This document shows positions 1 to 7,073 of a stretch of DNA of 64,000 nt, piece by piece. Source of the DNA: Bacteroidota bacterium (GTDB lineage Bacteria; Bacteroidota; Bacteroidia; Chitinophagales; BACL12); the NCBI GenBank assembly GCA_016706865.1, contig JADJIS010000002.1, forward strand, positions 620,001 to 684,000, read 5' to 3'. A model generated the notes under the pieces. The model was not told the origin of the DNA and did not search any database. It saw only the letters and a program-made list of their open reading frames with translations. Positions within the stretch are counted from its first letter, which is position 1. Every line of letters starts with the position of its first letter. The position numbers were made by a program, and so were the translations under genes.

Positions 1-981
1 GCGTTTTAAATTATCACAAAAGGATTCTATTTTTTGTTTGTCCTGGGTTTTTAATAATACTGCGAATAATCCACCACCGCGTTTCATTTGCTTTTTTGCG
101 AGTTCAAATTGTGGATGGGAATTGTGAAAAGGATAAATAATTTTTTCAATTTTAGGATGTTTTTCCAACCAGCTGATTAATTTTTCTGCATTGGAAACAC
201 TTTTTTCTAAACGCAATGGCAAGGTTCTTAATCCTCGCAGAAATAACCATGCATCGTTCGGAGAAAGCACTGCTCCGTAAGTCATATATTCATTTTTAAA
301 AATACTGTTTATATGTTCCTGATTTGCACAAATTACGCCTGCAAGAACATCGCTGTGTCCGGATAAATATTTTGTTGCGGTGTGACAAATAATATCCACT
401 CCCAATAAATGCGATTGCTGATATAATGGCGTGCAATAACTATTATCAATTGCAGTTATAATATTTTTTGATCGGGCAATATCACAAATGGCTTTGAGAT
501 CTTGCAAGTCGAACCAAAATGTATTCGGACTCTCGAGAAAAATTAATTTTGTATTTGGTTGAATTGCTTTGGTAATTTCTTCTGTATTTTTTCCATCAAC
601 AAAGGTTGACGTAATTCCGTATCCGGGTAAAATGTTTTTGAGTAAATATTCGGTCCAGCTGTAGGGACTTTCGATACAAATAATATGATCACCTGCTTTA
701 ACGCAGTGAAATATTGTTGCAGAAATTGCAGCTACTCCGCTTGAAAATAAAAGACAATCATCAGTGCCTTCTAAAGCAGCAATTTTTTTTCGGACTATTT
801 CTGTGGTTGGATTATTTCCTCGGGTATATAAATGACTTATTAATTCATTTTTTGTGGCAAGTCGGAAATCAGCTACTGTTTTAAAGGCGAAATTGCTGGT
901 TTGAAAAATGGGTGGAGCAACGGCATTGGAATACTGTTCTCTATCCTCCCCCAAAATATTGAGTATGTATGAAATATCCAT
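1..981 (-). CDS. Cys/Met-metabolism PLP-dependent enzyme (cystathionine synthase/lyase family), C-terminus cut by window edge
   Basis: The minus frame is open from an ATG at 981 to base 1, giving 327 residues; the family is usually about 380-400 residues, so the last 60 or so lie outside. Landmarks: YTRGNNPTT near residue 52-60 (substrate/phosphate region), SSGVAAISAT at 80-89, AIDNSYCTPLYQ at 177-188 with the PLP-contacting Asp, and TATKYLSGHSDV at 201-212, where Lys204 should form the Schiff base. This is the transsulfuration family (cystathionine gamma-synthase, gamma- or beta-lyase, O-acetylhomoserine sulfhydrylase); substrate cannot be fixed from the sequence. Cytosolic and soluble. The next gene upstream (1097-1330) is on the same strand but has its own terminator between them. 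Confidence 0.88.
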   Translation of the reverse strand, partial: MDISYILNILGEDREQYSNAVAPPIFQTSNFAFKTVADFRLATKNELISHLYTRGNNPTTEIVRKKIAALEGTDDCLLFSSGVAAISATIFHCVKAGDHIICIESPYSWTEYLLKNILPGYGITSTFVDGKNTEEITKAIQPNTKLIFLESPNTFWFDLQDLKAICDIARSKNIITAIDNSYCTPLYQQSHLLGVDIICHTATKYLSGHSDVLAGVICANQEHINSIFKNEYMTYGAVLSPNDAWLFLRGLRTLPLRLEKSVSNAEKLISWLEKHPKIEKIIYPFHNSHPQFELAKKQMKRGGGLFAVLLKTQDKQKIESFCDNLKR

Positions 982-1015
982 AATTGGAGGTAAAGTAAGG
1001 TAAAATTGTACAAAA

Positions 1016-1043
1016 AAATAATCCGCCGGATGGCGGATTATTT
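1016..1043 (-). terminator. Rho-independent terminator after the DUF2892 gene
   Basis: A perfect 12-bp inverted repeat (AAATAATCCGCC / GGCGGATTATTT) with a 4-nt loop lies downstream of the minus-strand gene 1097-1330. Read on the minus strand it runs into a T-rich stretch. Confidence 0.75.
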
Positions 1044-1096
1044 ATTCAGGCATACTCAAAGAAAAGACAACCATAACGGTCATCAATAATTTTTTA

Positions 1097-1330
1097 TTAA
1101 TGCGCCGTTTTGTGTTGTAAAAACGTATTATCTTTTGAAGAGGTTTTTTCTCTTTTAGCAGTAAAATAGGCTTTAACCGGGCACCATCCCAAAATGGCTG
1201 TTAAAAAAATGGCCATTACAGGCATTACAAACCAGTAGTTGTGCAACATGCCACCTATAATTCCAAGCACTATCATAATGCCGTATCTGACAATTATTTC
1301 GTCGAATTTTAAATTTGGATTGAAGTTCAT
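1097..1330 (-). CDS. DUF2892 (YgaP-like) small inner-membrane protein
   Basis: A 77-residue protein with two hydrophobic segments (about residues 14-30 and 33-48) separated by a short HNYW turn. The motif ILGWCPVKAYF after the second helix, with its single Cys, is the hallmark of the DUF2892 transmembrane domain also found at the C-terminus of YgaP rhodanese-type sulfurtransferases. Here it stands alone. The C-terminal 25 residues are polar and basic and probably cytoplasmic. Family function is unknown; a link to sulfur or sulfide handling is only suggested by the YgaP fusion. The start is the ATG at 1330; no convincing ribosome-binding site is visible. Confidence 0.8.
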   Translation of the reverse strand: MNFNPNLKFDEIIVRYGIMIVLGIIGGMLHNYWFVMPVMAIFLTAILGWCPVKAYFTAKREKTSSKDNTFLQHKTAH

Positions 1331-1448
1331 AGTTTTTTGTTGTTTGTTGATGTAAAAGTGCGGTGATTTAAAAGCTCAAGTACTGACCTAAATCAAACAA
1401 AATGGTGATTTTCGTCAATCTCCTGCAGAGGTCAGAATGGTGAAGGGT

Positions 1449-1720
1449 TTCACGCAGAGTTCGCAGAAGTGCAGAGGACGCAGAGTTTGTGAGGTGAAAA
1501 AATCTCTGAAGAGATTTTGTTGTGGTATTTAATGGAAAAAAATTTCCCGCAGAGGTCGCAGAGGGGCAGGGGATGCAGAGTTTGTGGGGTGAAAAAATTT
1601 CTGAAGAGATTTTGTTGTGATATTTAATGGGAAAAAATTTCCCGCAGAGAGGGCAGAGGTGCAGGGGTCGCAGAGTTTGTGGGATGATAAAATCTCTTGA
1701 GAGATTTTGAAGATTTATTT
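1449..1720. repeat. 95-bp tandem repeat, about three copies
   Basis: Copies begin at 1449, 1544 and 1639, exactly 95 bp apart, with the third truncated near 1720. Each unit starts with a GCAGAG-rich block of 8-9-bp subrepeats, followed by a small hairpin (AATCTCT-GA-AGAGATT type) and TTGTTGTG. The same GCAGAG-rich block appears in inverted orientation at about 1856-1930, next to the meaB stop codon. This fills most of the 600-bp gap between 1330 and 1933; I see no gene there. Confidence 0.85.
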
Positions 1721-1855
1721 TTTAAAAGTTATTGGTTAAAAAAAAATCAGATTGATTTAAGAGGAAATAAATGGAAAGAAACAAAATAATAATAAGACCA
1801 AAGTTTAAAATCCCATCACAAAAACTTTTTTCCCGGCAGGGAAAATATAGCTCTG

Positions 1856-1932
1856 CAAACTCTGCCCCTCTGCACCCTCTGCGGGAAACAAACACATCCT
1901 ATAGAAAAAACAACTCTGCGAGAAACAACTTT
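1856..1932. repeat. Inverted copy of the GCAGAG-rich block, abutting the meaB stop
   Basis: On the plus strand this reads CTCTGCCCCTCTGC and similar words; on the minus strand, the sense of meaB, it reads as GCAGAGGG-type words like those at 1449-1700 on the plus strand. It ends within a few bases of the meaB stop (1933-1935). Confidence 0.6.
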
Positions 1933-2928
1933 TTATAACTTGGTTAGAAACTGTTGTAACAACAATTGCACTGCTTTTGGAGGTAAAATTTCTCCATTTT
2001 CAATTTTAATTTCCTGCTCTGCGAGAAGTGTGCGGAAGGATGGGTTTTGGTGAAAATGTTGAAGCAGTTTATTATTCAGATCTTCATTGAACCACTGCTT
2101 GAATTGTTGTTTCCTGCGTGTTTTAAAATATCCGTTTTGAGTAACGGTTTTAATATACGAATCGATCAAATTTTTAATTGTTTCGAGATTTAATCCGGAA
2201 ACGGCAGAACATATCTCCGTAGTAGTTTGCCAACCAGAATCCTTAGGTTGATATAAATGAATTGCACGCTCAACATCAGCTCTGGCAATTTTTGCTTTTT
2301 CCATATTATCTCCATCACTTTTATTGATGAGAATAATATCTGCCATTTCCATAATTCCTCTTTTAATTCCCTGTAATTCATCACCGGCGCCGGCAAGTAA
2401 AAGCAGAATAAAAACATCGGTGATATCATAAACTGCCGTTTCACTTTGTCCTACACCCACAGTTTCCACCATAATTATTTCATAACCCGCGGCTTCCAGA
2501 ATTATCATACATTCTCTGGTGGAAGAAGCAACTCCTCCTATTGTAGTTCCTGCAGGAGTTGGGCGAATAAAAACGTTTTCATGTTTCGACAATTCCTGCA
2601 TCCGGGTTTTGTCGCCTAAAATGCTGCCCTTACTTTTTTTGCTGGAAGGATCAATTGCCAGCACTGCAAGTTTTTTATTTTCCTGCAAAAATTGATTTCC
2701 TAAAGCCTCAATAAAGGTACTTTTTCCTACACCTGGCGACCCTGTTATTCCAATTCGAATGGAATTACCTGAATGTGGCAAACAGAGTTCCATAATTTCA
2801 AGTGCTTTATTTCTTTGATTTGGAGCATTACTCTCTAATAAAGTGATGGCTCGGGCAATAATAACTTTGTCGCCGGACAAGATTCCGGTCACAAATTCAT
2901 TAGCACTTAATTGATCAAGTTCTTTCAA
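1933..2928 (-). CDS. meaB: MeaB, methylmalonyl-CoA mutase-associated G3E GTPase
   Basis: A 331-residue P-loop GTPase of the ArgK/MeaB family, which gates cobalamin loading and protects methylmalonyl-CoA mutase from inactivation. Visible motifs: Walker A GSPGVGKST near residues 63-71, the LAIDPSS switch region (SSKKSKGSILGDKTRM), Walker B/VETVGVGQSE near 155-165, and the base-specificity motif NKSDGDN near 202-208. The length is normal for the family. The mutase itself is not in the window. The start appears to be TTG at 2928; a T-rich TACCTTTC sequence lies directly before it and resembles, but does not match, the Bacteroidota -7 box. Arginine transport functions once proposed for ArgK are not supported. 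Confidence 0.93.
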   Translation of the reverse strand: MKELDQLSANEFVTGILSGDKVIIARAITLLESNAPNQRNKALEIMELCLPHSGNSIRIGITGSPGVGKSTFIEALGNQFLQENKKLAVLAIDPSSKKSKGSILGDKTRMQELSKHENVFIRPTPAGTTIGGVASSTRECMIILEAAGYEIIMVETVGVGQSETAVYDITDVFILLLLAGAGDELQGIKRGIMEMADIILINKSDGDNMEKAKIARADVERAIHLYQPKDSGWQTTTEICSAVSGLNLETIKNLIDSYIKTVTQNGYFKTRRKQQFKQWFNEDLNNKLLQHFHQNPSFRTLLAEQEIKIENGEILPPKAVQLLLQQFLTKL

Positions 2929-2953
2929 GAAAGGTAAATATGCTATAAAAATA

Positions 2954-2984
2954 AAATCCTCCCACCGAATAAGGGGGAGGATTT
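2954..2984 (-). terminator. Rho-independent terminator after the outer-membrane barrel gene
   Basis: AAATCCTCCC and GGGAGGATTT form a perfect 10-bp stem around an 11-nt loop, between the stop of the gene at 3005 and the start of meaB. On the minus strand the stem is followed by a T-rich run. Confidence 0.82.
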
Positions 2985-3004
2985 ATAAACAAATATTATT
3001 TTTA

Positions 3005-3718
3005 TCAGAAGGGATTAAACGAAATGCCCACTGTAAGCGGGTTTCCTGCCGGACCTTTCCCATCAGAAAATATAGGTGCCAAACCGTAATAAGCCTCAAT
3101 ATTCACCTTTGAATATCCCAGTCGCAGTGTTGGACCATATTGTAAATTAGATAGATTTTTTACACGGTATTGTTTGTATTTAATCTCATCGTCGCTTGGA
3201 GAAACCCAGTCGTCGCCAACAAATTTGGTGTGATTTGTTAAAACATAACCGGCCTTAAATCCGATCGCCGCCTTAAAACGGTTTCCGTTCTTTTCATTGG
3301 TTCTGAACCTGAATTCCAAAGGAACCTCAAAATAATTGATCACGAACTTATTTCTTTTCCAGGTTATGGTATCATCAAATTTAATTGGATAGGTATTTCC
3401 GGCAGTATCATAATCAAAACGGGAATTGTTAAAATAATTTGACCAGCTGAAACCGGCACCCACTGCAAAACTCACATTATCGCTACCTAAAGGGATATCG
3501 TAAAAGAAATGAAAACCTACTCCGCTCGACAATCCTTTCACATTAAAGGAGTCAGGGGCACCTAACCAACCGTCCCAATGCACATTCATGATGATACGGT
3601 CTCTGGATGGATCATCATCCTCTAACTCAGTAGTTGGAGCAACAACCGTAGTATCCGTTTGCCCAAAAAGGGAATTTATAGTTAATAACAAAAATAAAGG
3701 CAGTATGATCTTTTTCAT
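3005..3718 (-). CDS. Outer-membrane beta-barrel protein (PorT/OmpW-like), function unknown
   Basis: A 237-residue protein with a clear signal peptide (MKKIILPLFLLLTINSLFGQ, cleavage near residue 20). The mature part begins with a short acidic Thr/Asp linker and then shows alternating beta-strand patterns rich in Gly, aromatic residues and Asn (VGFHFFYDIP, VSFAVGAGFSWSNYF, YFEVPLEFRFRTN, AAIGFKAGYVL, LQYGPTLRLGYSKVNIEAYYGL), ending in aromatic-terminated SFNPF, as expected of an outer-membrane barrel. This fits the porin-family/outer membrane protein beta-barrel domain common in Bacteroidota. No enzymatic motif is visible. A terminator follows and the gene appears monocistronic. Confidence 0.75.
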   Translation of the reverse strand: MKKIILPLFLLLTINSLFGQTDTTVVAPTTELEDDDPSRDRIIMNVHWDGWLGAPDSFNVKGLSSGVGFHFFYDIPLGSDNVSFAVGAGFSWSNYFNNSRFDYDTAGNTYPIKFDDTITWKRNKFVINYFEVPLEFRFRTNEKNGNRFKAAIGFKAGYVLTNHTKFVGDDWVSPSDDEIKYKQYRVKNLSNLQYGPTLRLGYSKVNIEAYYGLAPIFSDGKGPAGNPLTVGISFNPF

Positions 3719-3856
3719 GAATTTTATTTTATCAGCACAAATATCAATAATGGGTGTAAAAGTAAAGAATTAATCGGTTATGGCGACCTGCATTCACAAC
3801 TCAGATGTGAAAAACGATAAAGTATCCCTTTTCATTTTCCGAGTTGTGATATTTTT

Positions 3857-4441
3857 TCATCCCACCCAGACCGTTTTATTTTCAACCGAAATTCTTGTTG
3901 CCGGCATTACTTCTTCGGTGAAATTTCCTACATATACCATTCCAAGGCAGAGATCATTATCTCCCAATTGTAAAAAGCCACGCATGGCGTCCTTGTAAGT
4001 CATACCACCTGTGCTCCAGTAGGCACCTATATTATTTGCAGTAGCAGTGAGCAACATATTTTGAACAGCACATGCAACGGCGCAAATTTCTTCGTTCAAT
4101 GGAATTTTACCACTTTCCTGACGTGTCATCACTATCATTATTATATGAGAACACAATAGCGGAACAGATAAAAATTTCTGGTATTTTGCTTCAATGAACT
4201 GATCGGGAGGGGTGATGTTTTTGTAGGTTGTTGCCTGAAATTCAGCAAATTCCTGTAACCCATTATTGGTGAATACCACAAATTTCCAGGGTTCGGTTTT
4301 GCCGTGATTTGGTGCCCAGCTCGCATTTTCGATCATTTTTTTGATGATTTCATCCTGCACTCTTTCGCCGGTATATTTTTCCGGTTTTATGGATCTTCTG
4401 TTTCTTATGAGATGGTCGATCTCGCTTGTATTATAGTTCAT
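3857..4441 (-). CDS. Nitroreductase-family FMN oxidoreductase
   Basis: A 194-residue nitroreductase fold protein. The N-terminal LIRNRRSIKPEKYTGE is the usual FMN-phosphate arginine cluster; ASWAPNHGKTEPWKFVVF follows (the YdjA-type APNHG signature); later AVACAVQNMLLTATANNIGAYWSTGG carries the FMN-binding helix and GLGMVYVGN-like strand near the end (LCLGMVYVGNFTE). It probably reduces small electrophiles with NAD(P)H as a dimer; substrate unknown. I start it at ATG 4441 (MNYNTSEID) rather than the in-frame start 30 bp upstream, because the extra 10 residues are basic and would overlap the promoter region shared with the divergent DUF3179 gene. Confidence 0.85.
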   Translation of the reverse strand: MNYNTSEIDHLIRNRRSIKPEKYTGERVQDEIIKKMIENASWAPNHGKTEPWKFVVFTNNGLQEFAEFQATTYKNITPPDQFIEAKYQKFLSVPLLCSHIIMIVMTRQESGKIPLNEEICAVACAVQNMLLTATANNIGAYWSTGGMTYKDAMRGFLQLGDNDLCLGMVYVGNFTEEVMPATRISVENKTVWVG

Positions 4442-4473
4442 ATTATTTTTGATCTTAATTTTACGGCACAAAT

Positions 4474-5565
4474 ATGCAACAGAAATTTACAATAAATCTC
4501 CGGTCCATTTTATGGTTTGTAACAATACCATTGTTTTTATTTTTTAATTCCTGTAAAAGTGAAAAAAATACAACTGGGGATGAAAAGATAGAATCTACAG
4601 AAAAAAAAGTGTACGACACCTGGCGCATCGACCTCGAATTAGTGGAATCCGGTTGCGAGCGATTGGATTGTATTCGGTCCATTGATGATCCGAAATTTAT
4701 TGATGTGGATGCAGTTGATTTTCTTTCGGATGAAGACCTGGTGATAGGATTAAAAATAGGGAATGAGATAAAATGTTATCCTCACGCAATTTTAAATTGG
4801 CACGAGATCGTAAATGATGAACTGGATGGAAAAAAGATCGCCATTAATTATTGTCCCCTAACCGGGTCCGGCATGGCATGGAATCGTGAAATAAATGGTA
4901 AACTCACCGATTTTGGTGTTTCGGGAATGTTGTTCAACAGCAATATAATTCCCTACGACAGAACAACCCGTTCCGCTTGGTGTCAGATGAAACAATTATG
5001 CGTGAATGGTGAATTAATGGATAGTACTGCAGAAACATTTCCTGTGATAGAAACAAGTTGGGAAACCTGGAAAAAATTATATCCTACCAGTAAAGTACTT
5101 TCCACCGAAACCGGAATGTCGCGCAATTATTTGGAATATCCTTATGATGCTTATAGGGAAAATGAAAATATTTATTTTGAGGTGCAATACGAAAGTGATA
5201 CCTTATTTCAGAAAGAAAGGTTATTCGGAATTATAGAAGGTAAAAAAGCAAAATGTTATCGCTTTAATAATTTTAAAGGTGGAGTTAGAATTTTAAATGA
5301 TACCATATTTAATAAAAATATTATTGTGGTAGGAAGCGAACGCGATAATTTTATGAATGCATTTGAAAATAAAGAAAATATAAAATATTCTTCAATAAAT
5401 AATAAACTACCCGGCGTATTTAAAGACGACTCCGGAAATATTTACGATGCTTTTGGAAATTGTGTTGAAGGAGATAAAAAAGGAAATCAATTAACTGTAT
5501 TGAATGGATTTACTGCTTATTGGTTTGCTTGGTATGCGTTTTATCCGGAAGTGGGGTTTGAGTGA
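4474..5565 (+). CDS. DUF3179 domain lipoprotein
   Basis: A 363-residue secreted protein. The N-terminus is a lipoprotein signal (hydrophobic segment followed by FFNSC, Cys about residue 27). The body matches DUF3179: DDPKFIDVDAVDFLSDEDLVIGL, KCYPHAILNWHEIVND, INYCPLTGSGMAW, FGVSGMLFNSNIIPYDR and SAWCQM. The conserved His, Cys and Asp residues suggest a metal or redox site, but the family function is unknown. It is divergent from the nitroreductase with a gap of about 30 bp between starts, so the two share a promoter region. The stop TGA (5563-5565) is followed after 3 bp by a heptamer array. Confidence 0.85.
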   Translation: MQQKFTINLRSILWFVTIPLFLFFNSCKSEKNTTGDEKIESTEKKVYDTWRIDLELVESGCERLDCIRSIDDPKFIDVDAVDFLSDEDLVIGLKIGNEIKCYPHAILNWHEIVNDELDGKKIAINYCPLTGSGMAWNREINGKLTDFGVSGMLFNSNIIPYDRTTRSAWCQMKQLCVNGELMDSTAETFPVIETSWETWKKLYPTSKVLSTETGMSRNYLEYPYDAYRENENIYFEVQYESDTLFQKERLFGIIEGKKAKCYRFNNFKGGVRILNDTIFNKNIIVVGSERDNFMNAFENKENIKYSSINNKLPGVFKDDSGNIYDAFGNCVEGDKKGNQLTVLNGFTAYWFAWYAFYPEVGFE

Positions 5566-5568
5566 CGG

Positions 5569-5624
5569 GTTCTGAGTTCAGTGTTCTGGGTTCTGAGTTC
5601 AGTGTTCTGGGTTCTGAGTTCATC
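5569..5624 (+). repeat. Heptamer array after the DUF3179 gene (GTTCTGA/GTTCAGT/GTTCTGG)
   Basis: Eight consecutive 7-bp units in phase, themselves arranged as a 21-bp higher-order repeat: GTTCTGA, GTTCAGT, GTTCTGG, repeated. It begins 3 bp after the stop codon at 5565. Confidence 0.95.
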
Positions 5625-5625
5625 G

Positions 5626-5689
5626 TTAAAAAATGTTCAAATTGTAGAGACGCAATGCATTGCATCTCTACAATTTGAACATTTTTTAA
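5626..5689. terminator. Long palindrome, 25-bp perfect arms; likely terminator and dispersed palindromic element
   Basis: TTAAAAAATGTTCAAATTGT with AGAGA forms a 25-base arm that is perfectly complementary to 5665-5689, around a 14-nt centre that is itself nearly palindromic (GCAATGCATTGC). A-rich and T-rich outer ends make it a plausible bidirectional terminator between the converging genes ending at 5565 and 5774. The core GTAGAGACGCAATGCATTGC resembles a dispersed repeat; a diverged relative lies at 24813-24840. Confidence 0.8.
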
Positions 5690-5773
5690 AAGCAACTGTG
5701 AGTTATCATCTAAGATTAAACAAACTCATTATTCCCGTCCGACCGGGTCATCCGGGCGGGCATAACTCATCAC

Positions 5774-6307
5774 TCATTCAATCGTTCTTCCACCTGCCGT
5801 TTTACTTTCAACCGAAGTATTATCAATTTTTTTCATATTCACGCTGAGATAAGCATAAATACTTTCTGAGGTAGATTTATATTCTTTGCCTGCGTATTCT
5901 ATAATTCCAGTTCTGCCCTCCCAACTTTTTGCCATCATGGTATAACGACCGGAATAATCGCTGTTAGCACCAAAACGGAGATAACTTCCATCGGTATCGA
6001 AACTGATAAGAAAAACGTCCTTACTTTCGGCCTTAACAACAACTCCCGGAGTTCCGGTTGCAATTACGATCTGCTCTACTTTTTTTCCGTTAACTATTTG
6101 AATTTCTCCGGAGGTGATCTCTGTTTCAGATGTTCCTAATTCTCTGTAAAGAGTTATTGTTCCTTCCAAATAAAACTGCACCTTCTTTAATTGATCCTCA
6201 TTAAAATTCGTTTTTGCCTGCGTGGAGGAAGTATAAGGACTCAGATTGATCGTGCAAGATGTCAGAAAAAGGGATAATACGATCGAAAAAGTAGTAATGG
6301 CTTTCAT
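5774..6307 (-). CDS. Small lipoprotein of unknown function
   Basis: I start at ATG 6307 (MKAITTFSIVLSLFLTSC), which gives 177 residues and a textbook lipoprotein signal with lipobox LTSC (Cys about residue 18). The longer in-frame extension runs into the 115-bp tandem repeat upstream and encodes repeat-derived peptide, so it is rejected. The mature part is rich in beta-strand pattern (YLEGTITLYRELGTSETEITSG, VEQIVIATGTPGVVVKAE, FLISFDTDGSYLRFG, GIIEYAGKEYKS). I do not recognise the family. The stop codon (5774-5776) lies inside two ACTCATC/ACTCATT heptamer units. Three 115-bp repeats lie directly upstream and may affect its expression. Confidence 0.7.
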   Translation of the reverse strand: MKAITTFSIVLSLFLTSCTINLSPYTSSTQAKTNFNEDQLKKVQFYLEGTITLYRELGTSETEITSGEIQIVNGKKVEQIVIATGTPGVVVKAESKDVFLISFDTDGSYLRFGANSDYSGRYTMMAKSWEGRTGIIEYAGKEYKSTSESIYAYLSVNMKKIDNTSVESKTAGGRTIE

Positions 6308-6425
6308 AATTATATTTTTTGGCTCAAAAACAAGAATAATGCCACGGGTTGGGTGGGCGTTATTTTGTGGTGGTAAAAATACGATAGTAAGTGGAGTTAT
6401 TAGTAGCAGTGGCAGTCTCAGTAAA

Positions 6426-6880
6426 CAGTAAACAGTGGGCAGTGGGCAGTTTGTAACATTGGAGATTATTGCTTCGAATTGAAGATGTATTTTTATTCGA
6501 ACGAAATCGAAAACTCCCCTATGGGGTTGGGGGCCTGTGGCAGTAAACAGTGGGCAGTGGGCAGTTTGTAACATTGGAGATTATTGCTTCGAATTGAAGA
6601 TGTATTTTTATTCGAACGAAATCGAAAACTCCCCTATGGGGTTGGGGGCCTGTGGCAGTCAACAGTGGGCAGTGGGCAGTTTGTAACATTGGAGATTATT
6701 GCTTCGAATTGAAGATGTATTTTTATTCGAACGAAATCGAAAACTCCCCTATGGGGTTGGGGGCCTGTCGCAGTCACAGTCGCAGTTTGTAACATTGGTG
6801 ATTTTCGCTTCGAATTGAAAATTTAATTTAAAACCGAACGAAATCGAACGCTCCCATTTGCTGTTTTTGATTTGAGTTGA
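6426..6880. repeat. 115-bp tandem repeat: three near-identical copies plus a degenerate fourth
   Basis: Copies span 6426-6540, 6541-6655 and 6656-6770, exactly 115 bp apart and almost identical; a diverged fourth runs to about 6880. Each unit opens with a CAGTAAA/CAGTGGG heptamer run, then TTTGTAACATTGGAGATTAT, TTCGAACGAAATCG and the small hairpin block ACTCCCCTATGGGGTTGGGG. That last block recurs at about 61370 and 61937. No ORF is credible here. Confidence 0.93.
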
Positions 6881-6884
6881 ACTC

Positions 6885-7031
6885 TCCGGTTAAAACCAAC
6901 CAAAAAGTCCCGAAGGGACGAAACATTTTGTAACAACGGACTTTAGTCCGTGGAGCATGATGCGAAGATAAACACTTGACTCCTGACTAATGACCATTTG
7001 GAGAGTGGTGAGTGGTCAGTGGTGAGTAAGC
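6885..7031. other. Intergenic repeat-like sequence between the 115-bp array and the amine oxidase stop
   Basis: It contains two adjacent small hairpins, GTCCCGAAGGGAC (about 6909-6921) and ACGGACTTTAGTCCGT (about 6937-6952), then a heptamer-like run of GAGTGGT/CAGTGGT/GAGTAAG at about 7002-7030. No gene is visible. Confidence 0.55.
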
Positions 7032-7073
7032 CAGAACTCAGAACCCAGAACTCAGAACCCAGAACTCTGAACT
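7032..7073 (-). repeat. Heptamer array overlapping the stop of the amine oxidase gene
   Basis: Plus-strand units CAGAACT, CAGAACC, CAGAACT, CAGAACC, CAGAACT, CTGAACT occupy 7032-7073; the last overlaps the stop codon (7072-7074). Read in the sense of the gene the words are GTTCTGG/GTTCTGA types, as after the DUF3179 gene. Confidence 0.93.

Noticed and set aside
5581..5847. 88-residue plus-strand ORF after the DUF3179 gene
   Set aside because: It is encoded by the heptamer array and palindrome and overlaps the end of the small lipoprotein gene.
6308..6574. Extended N-terminus of the small lipoprotein (start at 6574)
   Set aside because: It runs into the 115-bp tandem repeat; the ATG at 6307 gives a proper lipoprotein signal.
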